64,000 bases of DNA from Oegoconia quadripuncta. Lineage: Eukaryota; Arthropoda; Insecta; Lepidoptera; Autostichidae. Below, piece by piece: positions 44,106 to 54,745 of this stretch (positions are counted from its first letter, which is position 1; each line of letters opens with the position of its first letter). The stretch covers positions 10,387,731-10,451,730 of the forward strand of contig OX438758.1 of the NCBI GenBank assembly GCA_949316235.1. Direction: 5' to 3'. Below the pieces are notes generated by a model. That model did not search any database and had not been told where the DNA came from. It worked only from the letters and a program-made list of their open reading frames with translations. The position numbers and the translations under genes are program-made.

Positions 44106-44652
44106 ACGACCGGTTGGTGTATTGGATAGTGACCCTGTCAACGAAACCGACAGTTGCGGGTTTGAATCCCGCAGGGTTAAATGTTTGTGTGATGAACACG
44201 AGCATTTGTTCCCAAGTCATCTGCTAGAAATACAAAAGACGGATATTCCGAAAGCATTTGCAACATTTCGAATAGCTTAGCGGTAACTGCACAGACATCT
44301 TGATTCGTTCGCGGTCGCAGGGCTCTAGCTGAAAATCAGTGTCTTACCGCTATAGGTGAGGATCCACACTGAGCGATGGCCCATTTATGGTACAGATACA
44401 CATACAACTCTATTATAAATTGTAACAGTTGTAGTCAATTTTCGTTTTTATTTTTATTACTGTGAAATAAGCCTACATTTCGTAAGAATAACACCAATCA
44501 GAATGATTGTTGCGTCGAATATTTATGTATGTGTTTCTATAATGTGCAAATAAACGCTTTATCTATCTATATAAATCAATCCAAAATAAATTCATAATAC
44601 CAGCTTTGCTTAGTTTTGGACTAGATGATTGGTGTAAGTGTCCGAAATATTA
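44106..44652 (+). mobile_element. Family C SINE split by another SINE
   Basis: The head ACCGGTTGGTGTATTGGATA lies at 44106-44219 and the tail GATTGGTGTAAGTGTCCGAA at about 44570-44652. The gap holds a different retroposon. Confidence 0.75.
44220..44569 (+). mobile_element. SINE family E, nested insertion
   Basis: Begins with a tRNA-like segment (GAATAGCTTAGCGGTAACTG, GGTCGCAGGGCTCTAGCT) and ends GTGCAAATAAACGCTTTAT then (CTAT)n. Only copy in the window. Confidence 0.55.
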
Positions 44653-45079
44653 ATTTACCTATTTAATACACATCACACCCACCCAACGGAAATATCGTCA
44701 TCGTTACCCTGAGGACTCTAATCCCCGACTCACTCTCAATTACAAAGTCGATAAGTCATTGATATGTTTGTCACGTTTAAGCGTGAAAGTGATAGATATT
44801 GATATGTTTATCGAGAGTGAAATATCGAATGCGCGAGAATCACCCCTGAAACATTGCCATTGGTGTGAAGCTTTGAATCGGCGATCGACAACCCGCTAAC
44901 CCAGTCGAGTGATGAATTCTTCCCTGAAACGTCGTTAAAACTTTAAAAGACACCTTTATCCAGCAACTATAGATGTTTGATGATTGATACAACTTATGGT
45001 ATATCTTAACATAAGGTAGAATTGAATAGGCAAAACGTTACGTTACCCACGCATAACGAAGATGTCATGAACATTCACT

Positions 45080-45126
45080 GTCGATTTTTCACTGAGATGT
45101 CGCCGAGGTATCAGTGAAAAATCGAC
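45080..45126. repeat. Perfect 16-bp inverted repeat
   Basis: GTCGATTTTTCACTGA at 45080-45095 and its exact complement at 45111-45126, 15-base loop. Lies inside an unrecognised minus-strand open frame (45043-45306) that I do not call a gene. Confidence 0.8.
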
Positions 45127-45472
45127 CGTAAACCCTGCGGTATTTAATTTGGCGAAATATCTATTTAGTTGCATCTGCATATAAATGAAGAATACGGCTA
45201 TTGACGAACCAATGATTTCATTCGGCTGGATTCTTCTTCGTAGCGAGTCGATAGCAAAAACATCAAACTCTTGACGACCAGAATGTGGATTGATCTTTGT
45301 GTTCAATCTGACATCTGTATTTTTGATGCAGGTGGCGATTTACCCTTAGCGAAGTTCGAGATTATTGACGGTATAATTTCATGTACTAAGTCAAGTTTGG
45401 TATCATTTTCACATAAAACGTATGTCTGGTATTTAATTCTGGAATAAGATTTACGTCGATCTATATATGTAT

Positions 45473-45632
45473 TGACCTCAATCACGCCTGATGTTAAGTG
45501 AAGAGGAAGCCGAGAGTGGAAGCGTACTGACCCGGAAACTCAAATATTTGGGGAACTGGCTATCTTATCTCTGACGACCGGAACATAACAATATATATTA
45601 ACATTGCTGTTTGGCACCAGCTTTAGATATTT
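45473..45632 (-). mobile_element. tRNA-derived SINE, family A, 5' truncated
   Basis: TCACGCCTGATGTTAAGTGA, GGAAGCGTACTGACCCGGAA and CTGGCTATCTTATCTCTGAC; head missing. Confidence 0.75.
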
Positions 45633-45724
45633 GTTTATATTTTTGTGTTTGAACCCGACCCAACCATTCCGATATCATTTTGTGTGTTGGAATCTACCTC
45701 ATCTACACTTACATTTACTTTCAA

Positions 45725-46010
45725 CATCATATCAGCAACTGGACGTCCACTTCTGAAAGCAGGCCTCCCCCATAGAATTCCAGAGTGAATGATTGGAAGC
45801 GACCTTTATCAGGTCGTCTGACCACCTTGTCCTTCGCTTCGCTTGCGGGTGCGTGGTGTCCACTCGAGAAGTTTAATGCCCCACCGGCCACCAGTTCTTC
45901 GAGCTGTGTACCCTGTCTACTGCCATTTCAAGCTGATAATCCTCTGGGCTATGTCAGCGGCCGCGTCCGCCCACGGATTTCCTCATTCCTAATTCCAATT
46001 AACCGACGAG
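45725..46010 (+). repeat. Interspersed repeat, best copy of a family
   Basis: CATCATATCAGCAACTGGAC, GGAAGCGACCTTTATCAGGT and GTGTACCCTGTCTACTGCCA. Older pieces lie at 9165 and 62830. Probably LINE-derived. Confidence 0.5.
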
Positions 46011-46204
46011 CATCACCCTCTCTATAGCTCTTTGTGTGATAATGTAACTAATAAATATTTACTTTATAAACACATAATAGGTAGGTATGTATACCCACTT
46101 TCCACTTGAGCTAAAATAGTAGTTAATTGCTATTTATTTTACCACATAAAACAATTGACAGATAACAATAATAATTATAGGAACAGCGTCTATAAGTGTT
46201 TTAT

Positions 46205-46425
46205 GTATCAACCGCCTCCGTGGCTCTATTTAAATAACAAAAGGTTTACAAAATGAAGTTCGCAAGATCGATTCCCAGCGCGGGATAGCTAAAGTTTACT
46301 ACTCGGCTTGGTTGGGGGTATTTTAAATATCCCCTGGCCTGCTACCAGCATCTTATTTAAATCTGTCACCAAGCAGCATTTCACTATTGTGTTCCGGCTA
46401 TGATGCATAAAAAGGAATCATTGAT
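46205..46425 (+). mobile_element. tRNA-derived SINE, family A, diverged
   Basis: ACCGCCTCCGTGGCTCTATT head, GATCGATTCCCAGCGCGGGA, end CTATGATGCATAAAAA; the central third before the tail is missing. Confidence 0.7.
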
Positions 46426-46432
46426 ATCTACT

Positions 46433-47012
46433 TAAGAGGGTTTATTCCGTCCAGTGACGCCCTAATTGGACGAATTAAGATTTCTTCTTAAATACAGAAT
46501 AAATCAAAAAGATCACTCTGGCCTGCACTCGAGAAGCCTAAAAGCTAAGAATAGTACTTCATCACACACACACACACATCAGGTGTGACTGAAGTCAAGT
46601 AAGAACCCATTGGCGTAAAAAAAAAGTACATAAATAGCTTTAATTACAGTTATTTTAATGATAAAACGGACACTTTTTTTATAACCGTGAATTCTGAAAA
46701 ATAACCCCCATCAAAGTCATATGTATTACCTATTTATAAGCTTTTAGACTTCTCGAATGCAGGTCAGAGCGATTTTTTTTTAATTATTCTGTATTTAAAA
46801 AGAAACTTCAAACTTCAAGCAAATTTCAAGCATTTATTTTTTCAACGTAAGATACATGATATCATTTGTTGAATGTCAATTTAAATCTATTGGAAATAAA
46901 AATAGGGCTAAGCATTTTTTGGTCAGTCAGTATGTCCAGGCTACCACCGCTACTACCGAAATCTTAATTTATCCAATGAGGGCGCCACTGGACGTAATAA
47001 ACCCTAAGAGGG
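46433..47012. mobile_element. Long inverted-repeat element with internal insertions (family M7)
   Basis: The left arm 46433-46557 (GGGTTTATTCCGTCCAGTGA, GCCTGCACTCGAGAAGCCTA) is mirrored by two blocks, 46728-46812 and 46958-47010 (reverse complements with GGGTTTATTACGTCCAGTGG and ACCTGCATTCGAGAAGTCTA). A 145-base stretch splits the right arm, and a (CA)n plus a SINE-A tail piece (46570-46630) lies in the centre. Confidence 0.65.
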
Positions 47013-47351
47013 ATTGATTTTAATCGAGATGTATCCCCAGTTCGGAATACTGTCTCGGTCGATCATCGATCTAACACACTCTTTCGATCCACAGATGTAT
47101 TTAAATATTAGCATACCGAATATGAGAATTAAATAGCGTAGCCTATTTCTATATAAAACATATTAGCTACGTTTAGGCTTTGACGTATAAGGAAATGTCT
47201 AGAAATGGGTTCTAATTATGTGGCTTATCAGATTACTATTAATACTTTAATACCTCGTAACCATTTATTTTTGAAAATAAACAATATTTATATGTCGGGA
47301 AAACACGGATGACGCTCGACTGGGACGGTGCCAGCCTCTCGTGGTATAGGG

Positions 47352-47586
47352 CAGTGGTGTGCCTTCCATACAGGCAGAAAGGCAGTGCCACCCTAACAAA
47401 ATTGTAAGCTTTGCTCGAAATGAATTGTCAAGATTGCCGATTCAGACTGATGTGAACAGATATATTCTAAACAGTTGCGAGGATTGCTATAAGAGAAGTT
47501 ATTATTTTGTAGTTGTAATTTTTCTCATTTAATAGCAAATTTTATCATTCTGCCTACCCTGTGACAAAACGCTGTGCCCGCCACTG
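47352..47586 (+). mobile_element. Complete hAT-type MITE (family M4)
   Basis: 235 bases from CAGTGGTGTGCC to its mirror GGCCACTG-like end (reverse complement CAGTGGCGGGCACAG), flanked by an exact 8-base repeat GTATAGGG (47344-47351 and 47587-47594). The 8-base target and CAGTGG ends are typical of hAT elements. Confidence 0.9.
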
Positions 47587-47599
47587 GTATAGGGTGGCT

Positions 47600-49985
47600 C
47601 GGGCAATTGCGCAAGGTACACTGTCACTGATGGGATGGGCCCGCTAGGCAATTACAGACCACTTACCCACACACAAATCAAAAGATTCAATTATGATCAT
47701 GGAACCTGAGGTGCTTACCGGAGAAAGGTAAACATGTCATCCAACTTGGCCCTCGCATGCAGTCTGTGGGATTCAGCCGGAGTAGTCTACAATCTCTACT
47801 GCTCAAATTCCATGATCAACTTCTTATTAAGTAACGACTCACCGAATTCTTCAAAGCGTCGGTGATAATACTTAGGTAATCAAAGTCACTCACGCACGCT
47901 CGTTGATGTGAATATTCATTTTCGATGTGCAGACCTAACATTACACCAGCGCGACCAGGTTTACTTGTTGTAGCAAACCGCGTATTATGATAATCATACG
48001 ACCATCCAAATTATAAATTCCGTCACTAATTTATCGCTAAAATTTTCTGTTGGGTCTGCTACTAGTTATTCTGTGTTTCAAACTAACATAATAAGTAGGT
48101 ACCTACAAGTGCATCGAGGTTTTGACTAATATACTCACCTTTGTACGTTACATATACCGTAAGGAAATATATATATATTATATATATTTTACCGTAAGGA
48201 AAAAAATAGGGCATATTAGGTAAGTGAAACAGAAGGTATTGGCATAGGTAGTTTAATATTTTTTTTGGTATATATATAACAATTTTAGCTGTAACTAAAA
48301 GTACCAAGAGTATAAAACACAATATAATACAATTTATTATTGTCATGTCTTTTGGTTCTCTTGGAAAACTTAAAACATCTATTTTTTGTGTTACTCTAGG
48401 CTTGAGATTTCTTCCGTGTTTACGTAAAAATGTATTTAATCCGAGGACAAAAGCTTTGGCCTTAGAACCTTTGTCGTATAGCTACACACAAACCGCAATG
48501 CAGTAGCCTACTTAGTCACTATATGTAGGCAGATATAGCTCGCAAATCGATCTGCATTTGTATGAAAATAGGTATTCTTATTTTTCTACTCTTATACACT
48601 GGGACGCTGTGAGGTTGTGATTTCAATAAAAGGTAAGCCGTAATTTATCCTATCGCTCTTTTGATCTATACGCTGCTCTTTGGGGCTCTTGGAAATGATT
48701 CTTAATTTAAGTGTAACTGATAATGCAATTTCCTATATTAAGTTAAAGTTAGTACCTATATTATAAATCTATGATGTGAAAGTGACGAGCATGTCAAGTG
48801 TCACATAATCCCAGTTAGTCTTCAAGACCATACATCGTACATTCTCTGTCGATCAAGACTCAATTACTTTGTGAGATTACCTATATGTTTGTAAAGTAAT
48901 GAATTTTTTTTATTATTATTTTAGAGTTACTTTCTATGGATGGACTGTTTAAAACAATACGGAAAGTATATAATAAAGGAGGTCATAACTAGTGTTTATA
49001 TGACAGACCTCGCGACAAATCAACCCTTTTTAAAACTCTTCTTATATTTCAGTTACTTCATTTCAGTCCGGGGTTTTCCAAAATATTTATTTAATACTTT
49101 TTCGATTACTACGTTTAAAACCGTCGTGGTGTTTGCAGAATATTTAATTTAGCTTTTTTTTCTTGATAATTGTGTATGTTGTATGTATGTATTGATGTTT
49201 GTATGTAGTACGTTAATTTAATATGTAGTTGCGGAACCTTTTACCTATTCATAACGACCCTTCAGACAATGTACAGTCTGCAATAGATACACCCTTACTT
49301 AGGCGTGCATAATACTTATCTGAGGAAATCACGAACGTTATTGGATATTTGGTCAGTTAGTGACAGTAATTTATTGAGTGCATCAATATACTAAAATCGA
49401 AAAACATTCATGATTTTCATATTATGCTGTGCTGTACAGGTATATCTATTTCAGACTGTACATAACATCAAAATGAAGCTATAGAGCACGATAAACAAAC
49501 TCCTTGATTTTTTTTGTATACTTACATTCTCTTAAGTCAACCTCCTACCGATCGAACCATGAACGTCACTTGAGATATTTTGTTGTGTGTAATTTTCACC
49601 ATAAATAATTTCTTTGTTACTATTTCTATGATCGGCCACTTATGTTCCAGACGTAATCATTTCACCATTTACTTGCCTTGGGAGCCGCGACAGAAGCTAT
49701 GTATATGAGTTAACATAAGTAGAACATTATTCTAGTGAAGATTATCTATTATTGTAATGTTTGCATACGTTTCTGTATTACTAGACATAATAGCAACATA
49801 CCTAACCAGATTGAAGGTAAGAAATTAGCTAGGTATGTATTAAGTATTACCCATATTCACTGTACTCTTTTATCGGAACATTGCTTGTCCGCGAAAGCAA
49901 GTTTATGACTTTAGCGCAATAAAAGCCTACTCTGGATAGCAGATGGGTAACGAATAAACACACTTAGGTCCATTTATATTTAAAT
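47600..49985. other. No gene recognised
   Basis: AT-rich. TACCGTAAGGA occurs twice around an (AT)n stretch at 48155-48205. Minus-strand frame 48083-48346 and plus-strand frame 48940-49152 are open and hydrophobic, but look like chance frames in AT-rich DNA. Confidence 0.4.
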
Positions 49986-49987
49986 AT

Positions 49988-50012
49988 TGGGTCTTTACCT
50001 ATGAAATTGGAG
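49988..50012 (+). mobile_element. Solo mariner terminal repeat
   Basis: GGTCTTTACCTATGAAATTG matches both ends of the mariner at 7986-8903. No mate was found within the next kilobase and no transposase sequence follows. Confidence 0.6.
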
Positions 50013-50559
50013 TTTTTTTTCTTCGTTAATCATATGTACTAATTCCTGCGATTTTTAAAGCTATATCCAAATTTGTTTTTTATTTGGAAAATGGAATATT
50101 ATTTCAAGGTTTCACGGTTTTAATTTCTGGGCTAAATCACATAATAAAAAATTTTAACAGAGCTCTTTTCATGTGCTTCCCATAATCATTTCTTAGATTC
50201 GCTGAAACTTTTATAAAGCGGTTACTTTTATAAATTAACACTGCGTTTACTTAACTTAATGTTACCCGATAATACACACAAAGTTTAGCTAAATTTGGAT
50301 TTGCCGTTCCCAAAAAAAAATCAAAAGTAGGCTTTTGTAAATATGCCAGCATCCATATCTTCAGACTACATGTGCTCCATTTGAGGATTAATTGTTATTA
50401 ATTTTACCACTAGCTAAATTATGTATTGGTATACTTTCCAACTTGATTTGTAACTTTCAAAAGGTACTTAGTTCTTTCCACAAAAATTTCGTTCAGCACA
50501 AAAGCGATTAATTGTTATGCATGCTGATTATCTTTGTATGAAACTTTAATATTGTTCAA

Positions 50560-50665
50560 TATCTGCATGTCATTGTAATGAATGATTTAAGTAACAACTG
50601 TAACAACACCTAATGTAATGTACCCTATTCAAGACCAAATAAATCATATTCTATTCTATTCCACT
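50560..50665 (+). mobile_element. Retroposon 3' end with (ATTCT)n tail
   Basis: ACCTAATGTAATGTACCCTA, CAAATAAATCAT and (ATTCT)n, the form of a 5'-truncated LINE end. A similar end with (ATTCTT)n lies at 29240-29316. Confidence 0.5.
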
Positions 50666-51002
50666 CGTATCTGATGGAACTTTGTGCATCCTCCTATGAA
50701 ATTAGTCTAAGGTCCATATTTATGCTTAGATCTACGACATACGTCATTACTAATGGTAATCGCCGCCTGGTTATCGCTGTTACCATTTTATTCTATTACC
50801 GATGGTTACTCTATCCTTCTACAAAAAAATCAGGAACTTTAAGATTATAGGAAGTTACACCACAAGCATTACATGTTTTTACTGGACTATAATCATCATA
50901 GCCAACATTTACCCTTAGCAGGATTCGAACCCACAACCGGTGGCTTTGAATGCAAAACCCTAAAGCTAAAGCTAAGCTGCTTTGCGTGTTTCTGAGTGTC
51001 GT

Positions 51003-51510
51003 AAAATGCGTAAGGAAAAAAACGGTAGTGGCCAGGACACATAGCTCGAGGATCTGGTAGCCGATGGGGCATTCAAGTTATGGAGTGGAAACCACGCACC
51101 GACAAGGGTAGTGTTGGACGTTGTTTTTATGCACAACGGGTTGGCACTTGGCACTTGACTTCAATCACACCTGATATTATGAGGCCGAAGGCGGAAGCGT
51201 ACTGACCCGGAAACCCCATCTTATTTGAGTATCTTATCTCTGACAACCGGAATACAACAATGCTATTGCTGTTTTGGCGTTAGACTTAGATGAGATGGTG
51301 GTAGCTAGCCAGGCGGACATACCTACCACCAACCAAACCATAAACGTTTACCCTTCTGGGGATCGAACCGCGACCTCCGATTCCTAAACCCTATGTTGTA
51401 CGGAGGCGGTTCAACATCAGCATGGACGTCCTATAATGAAAGTCGCAGGAAGTTGCTGGATGCAATGCGCTTCCAATCAGTCATTCTTGAAATCTATACA
51501 ATAATAAATA
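51003..51510 (+). pseudogene. RTE-like reverse transcriptase C-terminal remnant split by a SINE
   Basis: 51020-51120 reads, with one shift, as the WAGHIAR...RWGIQVMEWKPR region of RTE-type ORFs; 51421-51510 continues with GRRKLLDAMRFQ-like sequence. A family A SINE fills the gap. Confidence 0.55.
51122..51419 (-). mobile_element. tRNA-derived SINE, family A, nested
   Basis: Minus strand from the CCGCCTCCGTACAAC head to the TTGTGCATAAAAACAAC tail, with small deletions in the middle. Confidence 0.8.
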
Positions 51511-51529
51511 ATGTCAAACCTAATCAAAA

Positions 51530-53060
51530 ATGCTTTATTTTGTAGGTACACAGGGTACACAGGGTACACTTAAAATAGTCAGATTTTACATTTTAAAGCT
51601 ACTGCTTGTTTAAAAGATAATTTTCCCCTGAAAAGAACAAGCAAGAAACTCGAGAGGTTGCTCTTTAAAAAGAAAGGTTTTTATATTACAAAGAGGCAAT
51701 ATAATATTTCATTAATAATTGTGAAATAGACGTTATGCGAACGAGCTGGTTATGTCCATGAATATTTATCATCTAAATAATCTGATATTTTAATATGCTT
51801 TCTTAATAAGTTTCTGTTTTATAGTATCTTTAAATTTATTGAAAGGAAGATTTTGTATATCAACAGGAACCTTATTGAAAAAGCGTATACATAACCCTTT
51901 AAATGAATTACTGACTTTTCGTAGGCGCCTCATGTGCCCTGCAAGTTTATCTTTATTTCTTATATTGACATCATGTGTATCACTATTTTTCCTAAATGAT
52001 GCTATATTTTTTTTACATATATTAGTTTCAAAATGTACTGTGACGAATAGGTTAGAATATTATACTCTCTAAATCTATCTCTAAGTGACACTGAAGGTCT
52101 CAATCGATATATTGCGCGAACGGCTCGTTTTTGTAAAACAGAGATTGTATTTATATCCACGGCATTTCTCCACAGCAAGATACCGTAAGACATCAGGCTA
52201 TGGAAATAACCAAAATATACTGATCTAGCAGTAATTCAGTCCGATATTTGTCTATTTTTTTTTGACTGCATACGCTGCAGAGCTGAGATTTTTCGCCAAT
52301 TTATAGATATGAGGACCCCATTGTAATTTGGCGTCCAAAGTAATGCCCAAAAATACAGTGGAATCAACAAGGTCTAGAGTGACATTTTTTCATTTTTTAT
52401 CATTATATTTGTGGGCACCTCCCTGACATTAGGCAGTACAAATTTAACACATTTAGTTAAATTTATTTTTAGACTATTTACTTTAAACAATACAGAGGTA
52501 TCGTCAGCAAACAATACTATTTCTGGTTTATCATTTACAAGGTTTGGCAAGTCATTTATGTAAAACAAAAATGGTCCGAGAATGGAGCCTTTGGGACGCC
52601 CATACAGACTGTCGACCCTGACGATGTTATTGCCACTGACATCAACCCTTGCTTTAGATTGTTACTGTAAAAATAAGTCGATAACTGATCATATACGCAT
52701 AATACAGTAAGCCGCGCAAGTTCCACACAGGCTATTTCAATAGTTCGCTCAACAGAAAGGTTTACAATATCGAGGCGGTCTTTAAATTTAATATTATTAC
52801 GAATTAAAATTAGACTACCGCCTCGTATTGCTTTCCTCCTGATGAACGAGCTTGCAATCTGGTACTCCTTGAAGCCGAACATGAGCTCACATTGCTTATA
52901 CCAGTGCTCCGTTATACACAATACATCAGTGTTAGTGCAGCTCATGAACAGCTCCACCTCTAGTTCTTTGCCACTCATACCCTGAATATTTTGGTGTACC
53001 AGATTAATACATTTTTGAATTTTTAAATATTTTTTTAATATTTTTTTTTCAAACATTATT
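51530..53060 (-). pseudogene. LINE with internal deletion fusing endonuclease to reverse transcriptase
   Basis: Minus strand. 53056-52640 encodes an AP-endonuclease start (LVHQNIQGMSGKELEVELFM, DVLCITEHWY, RGGSLILIRNN). It then jumps to reverse-transcriptase motif GVPKGS with a one-base deletion, followed by FYINDLPNLVND and LFADDTSVLFK. 52193-52002 is the thumb-like GILLWRNAVDINTISVLQKR. The 3' end at 51530-51690 matches 14020-14175. Not functional. Confidence 0.8.
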
Positions 53061-53955
53061 TTTATAATGCCAGAGGTAGTCTCTGTTGTCTTATGATTTA
53101 ATTTAAATTATTTGGAATGATTTCCAAGGATTTATTAATAATTAATAGCTGCCCAATAGAGGCGCCTGTTGGGGTCAGTCACTAAAGTGACTGAATTTAA
53201 AATAAAATCACATAGCATATTTGCTAATTATCTTCTAAAATATTTGGGAAGATAATAATTACCTCCTGAAGTTCTGACATATAAAAATATTTCGAACTAA
53301 TAAATTTATTAGTGTCAAAAAAATGAAATTTATTTTCATGACGACATGTCAGAGTATACAATGTTAAATTTAAATTATGCTAAAGTCATTTTCTTTTTTT
53401 ATTAAACTCTGGTTAAATGGAAATGCAAACAATAAGACCTTAAACATTTTTTAAATTATTCAATTGTGAGAAATATTTATCAAAGTTCTTTTATTGACAT
53501 TTCCCCGTCGTCCTATAAAAATTATCAAAAAGATCTTTTTTAATATAATTGAGTAGGTGGCACCAGACATACAGTTATTAAGTATATGCCTGCCTGTCCC
53601 ATATAACGGCTAAGTCGCAAACCCATGTCTTTAACAACTTCATCACTAAACATTTCTATGTTATGTTTTTTGCCGGTACACTGAGAGACGGAAGTACCTA
53701 TGTCTTCCTCGTTATATTCACATGGCTCCTGCGTCAGAATTATGAAGTCATTTGGCTGACAGACTGTCGGCGACTAACAATACCGTTTCATAAAAAATTA
53801 TATCTCAAGTCGATTTCAAACCCCCCCGCTCCCCGCCCCCGAAATGTTCAAAATATTACATTACAAGCTAGAAAGCAGTGATGACAAGCCCACTACTCTA
53901 AAATCTGATTTGTAAAGCCTAGATAAGTGCGACCAAAAACTACATATTACTACAA

Positions 53956-54300
53956 ATGTTGGCTACCCTGCCTGTTTCCACTGCTACCCCAGAAAGGATT
54001 CTATCAAGTCCAAGTACACTGAAAAACTACTTGCGCAACATAACTAGTGACAACAGACTGAATGGTTTGGCTCTCATGAATATTCACTATGTGGCAAAAA
54101 TTGATGCTAATGACGTTGTGGATATATATTTAAAAAAGAATAACAGAAGATTACTTCTCTAATGCATTAGTATTAGCATTAGAGAATCAAGTTTATCTTC
54201 TGATTTTTTCACATGAATATTAATGTCATTTCATTCTTGCACTTCTTTGTACTTAGTTTTATTTTCTTGAACCCGAAACTATAACCTGGCTACGCCCATG
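53956..54300 (+). pseudogene. hAT transposase C-terminal remnant with right end
   Basis: 53956-54162 encodes the hAT dimerisation region: LATLPVSTATPERILSSPST, LKNYLRNITSDNRLNGLALM and NIHYVAKID. Catalytic parts are absent. Downstream, ACCTGGCTACGCCCATGG near 54290 resembles a hAT right terminal repeat (reverse complement of GGCGTAGCCAGG). Confidence 0.75.
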
Positions 54301-54334
54301 GTCGTGACGTGATGTTTATGTTGCACAAGCTTTC

Positions 54335-54525
54335 CGCCCGCGGCTTCGCCTGCTAAATTTGTTTATCCCGCGGGATCTACTCACTATATCGGGTGAAATA
54401 TATGACTATGACTTAGTCCAGGGTATATTCTATCTATAGACTAAATTTCATCCAAATCCGTTTCGCCGTGATGGAGCAACAAACAAACATCCCAACTTAC
54501 GCATTTATAATATTAGTTTGATGTG
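54335..54525 (-). mobile_element. Helitron-like non-autonomous element
   Basis: Minus-strand counterpart of 39800-40029: AGGCGAAGCCGCGGGCGGAA end, CACGGCGAAACGGATTTGG body, start ACTAATATTATAAATGCG. It ends 40 bases before the ABCB first coding exon. Confidence 0.65.
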
Positions 54526-54578
54526 GGTTATGTAGATTATTCTCACCTTTTCTCTAATTCCAGATCGTTTGCACGAGA

Positions 54579-54745
54579 ATGAAACGCGATGAATCAATAA
54601 AAAGCTTCCAAAGGTACAACCAAGGCCGCCGCTTGAGCGAACAGCGGCCGCCGCTCACCCTCAACTGGCGGCAAAACTCGCTGACTATCACCGCGCTCGC
54701 TCAGCAATCTGCATACTTAACTGAGAAAGGCCTCTTATCTGAAGC
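54579..54745 (+). CDS. ABCB exon 1 (start codon)
   Basis: Exon opens after acceptor CTCTAATTCCAG (54563); ATG at 54579. Encodes [20 protein letters not shown] then an unusual N-terminus rich in Gln and Arg, ending EKGLLSEA. Donor GTAAGT. Upstream in-frame codons back to 54564 have no Met. Confidence 0.8.

Noticed and set aside
45043..45306. 87-codon minus-strand ORF
   Set aside because: Contains the perfect inverted repeat at 45080-45126 and no recognisable domain; probably repeat-derived.
48083..48346. 87-codon hydrophobic minus-strand ORF
   Set aside because: Low-complexity AT-rich DNA with (AT)n; no acceptor, family or partner exon.
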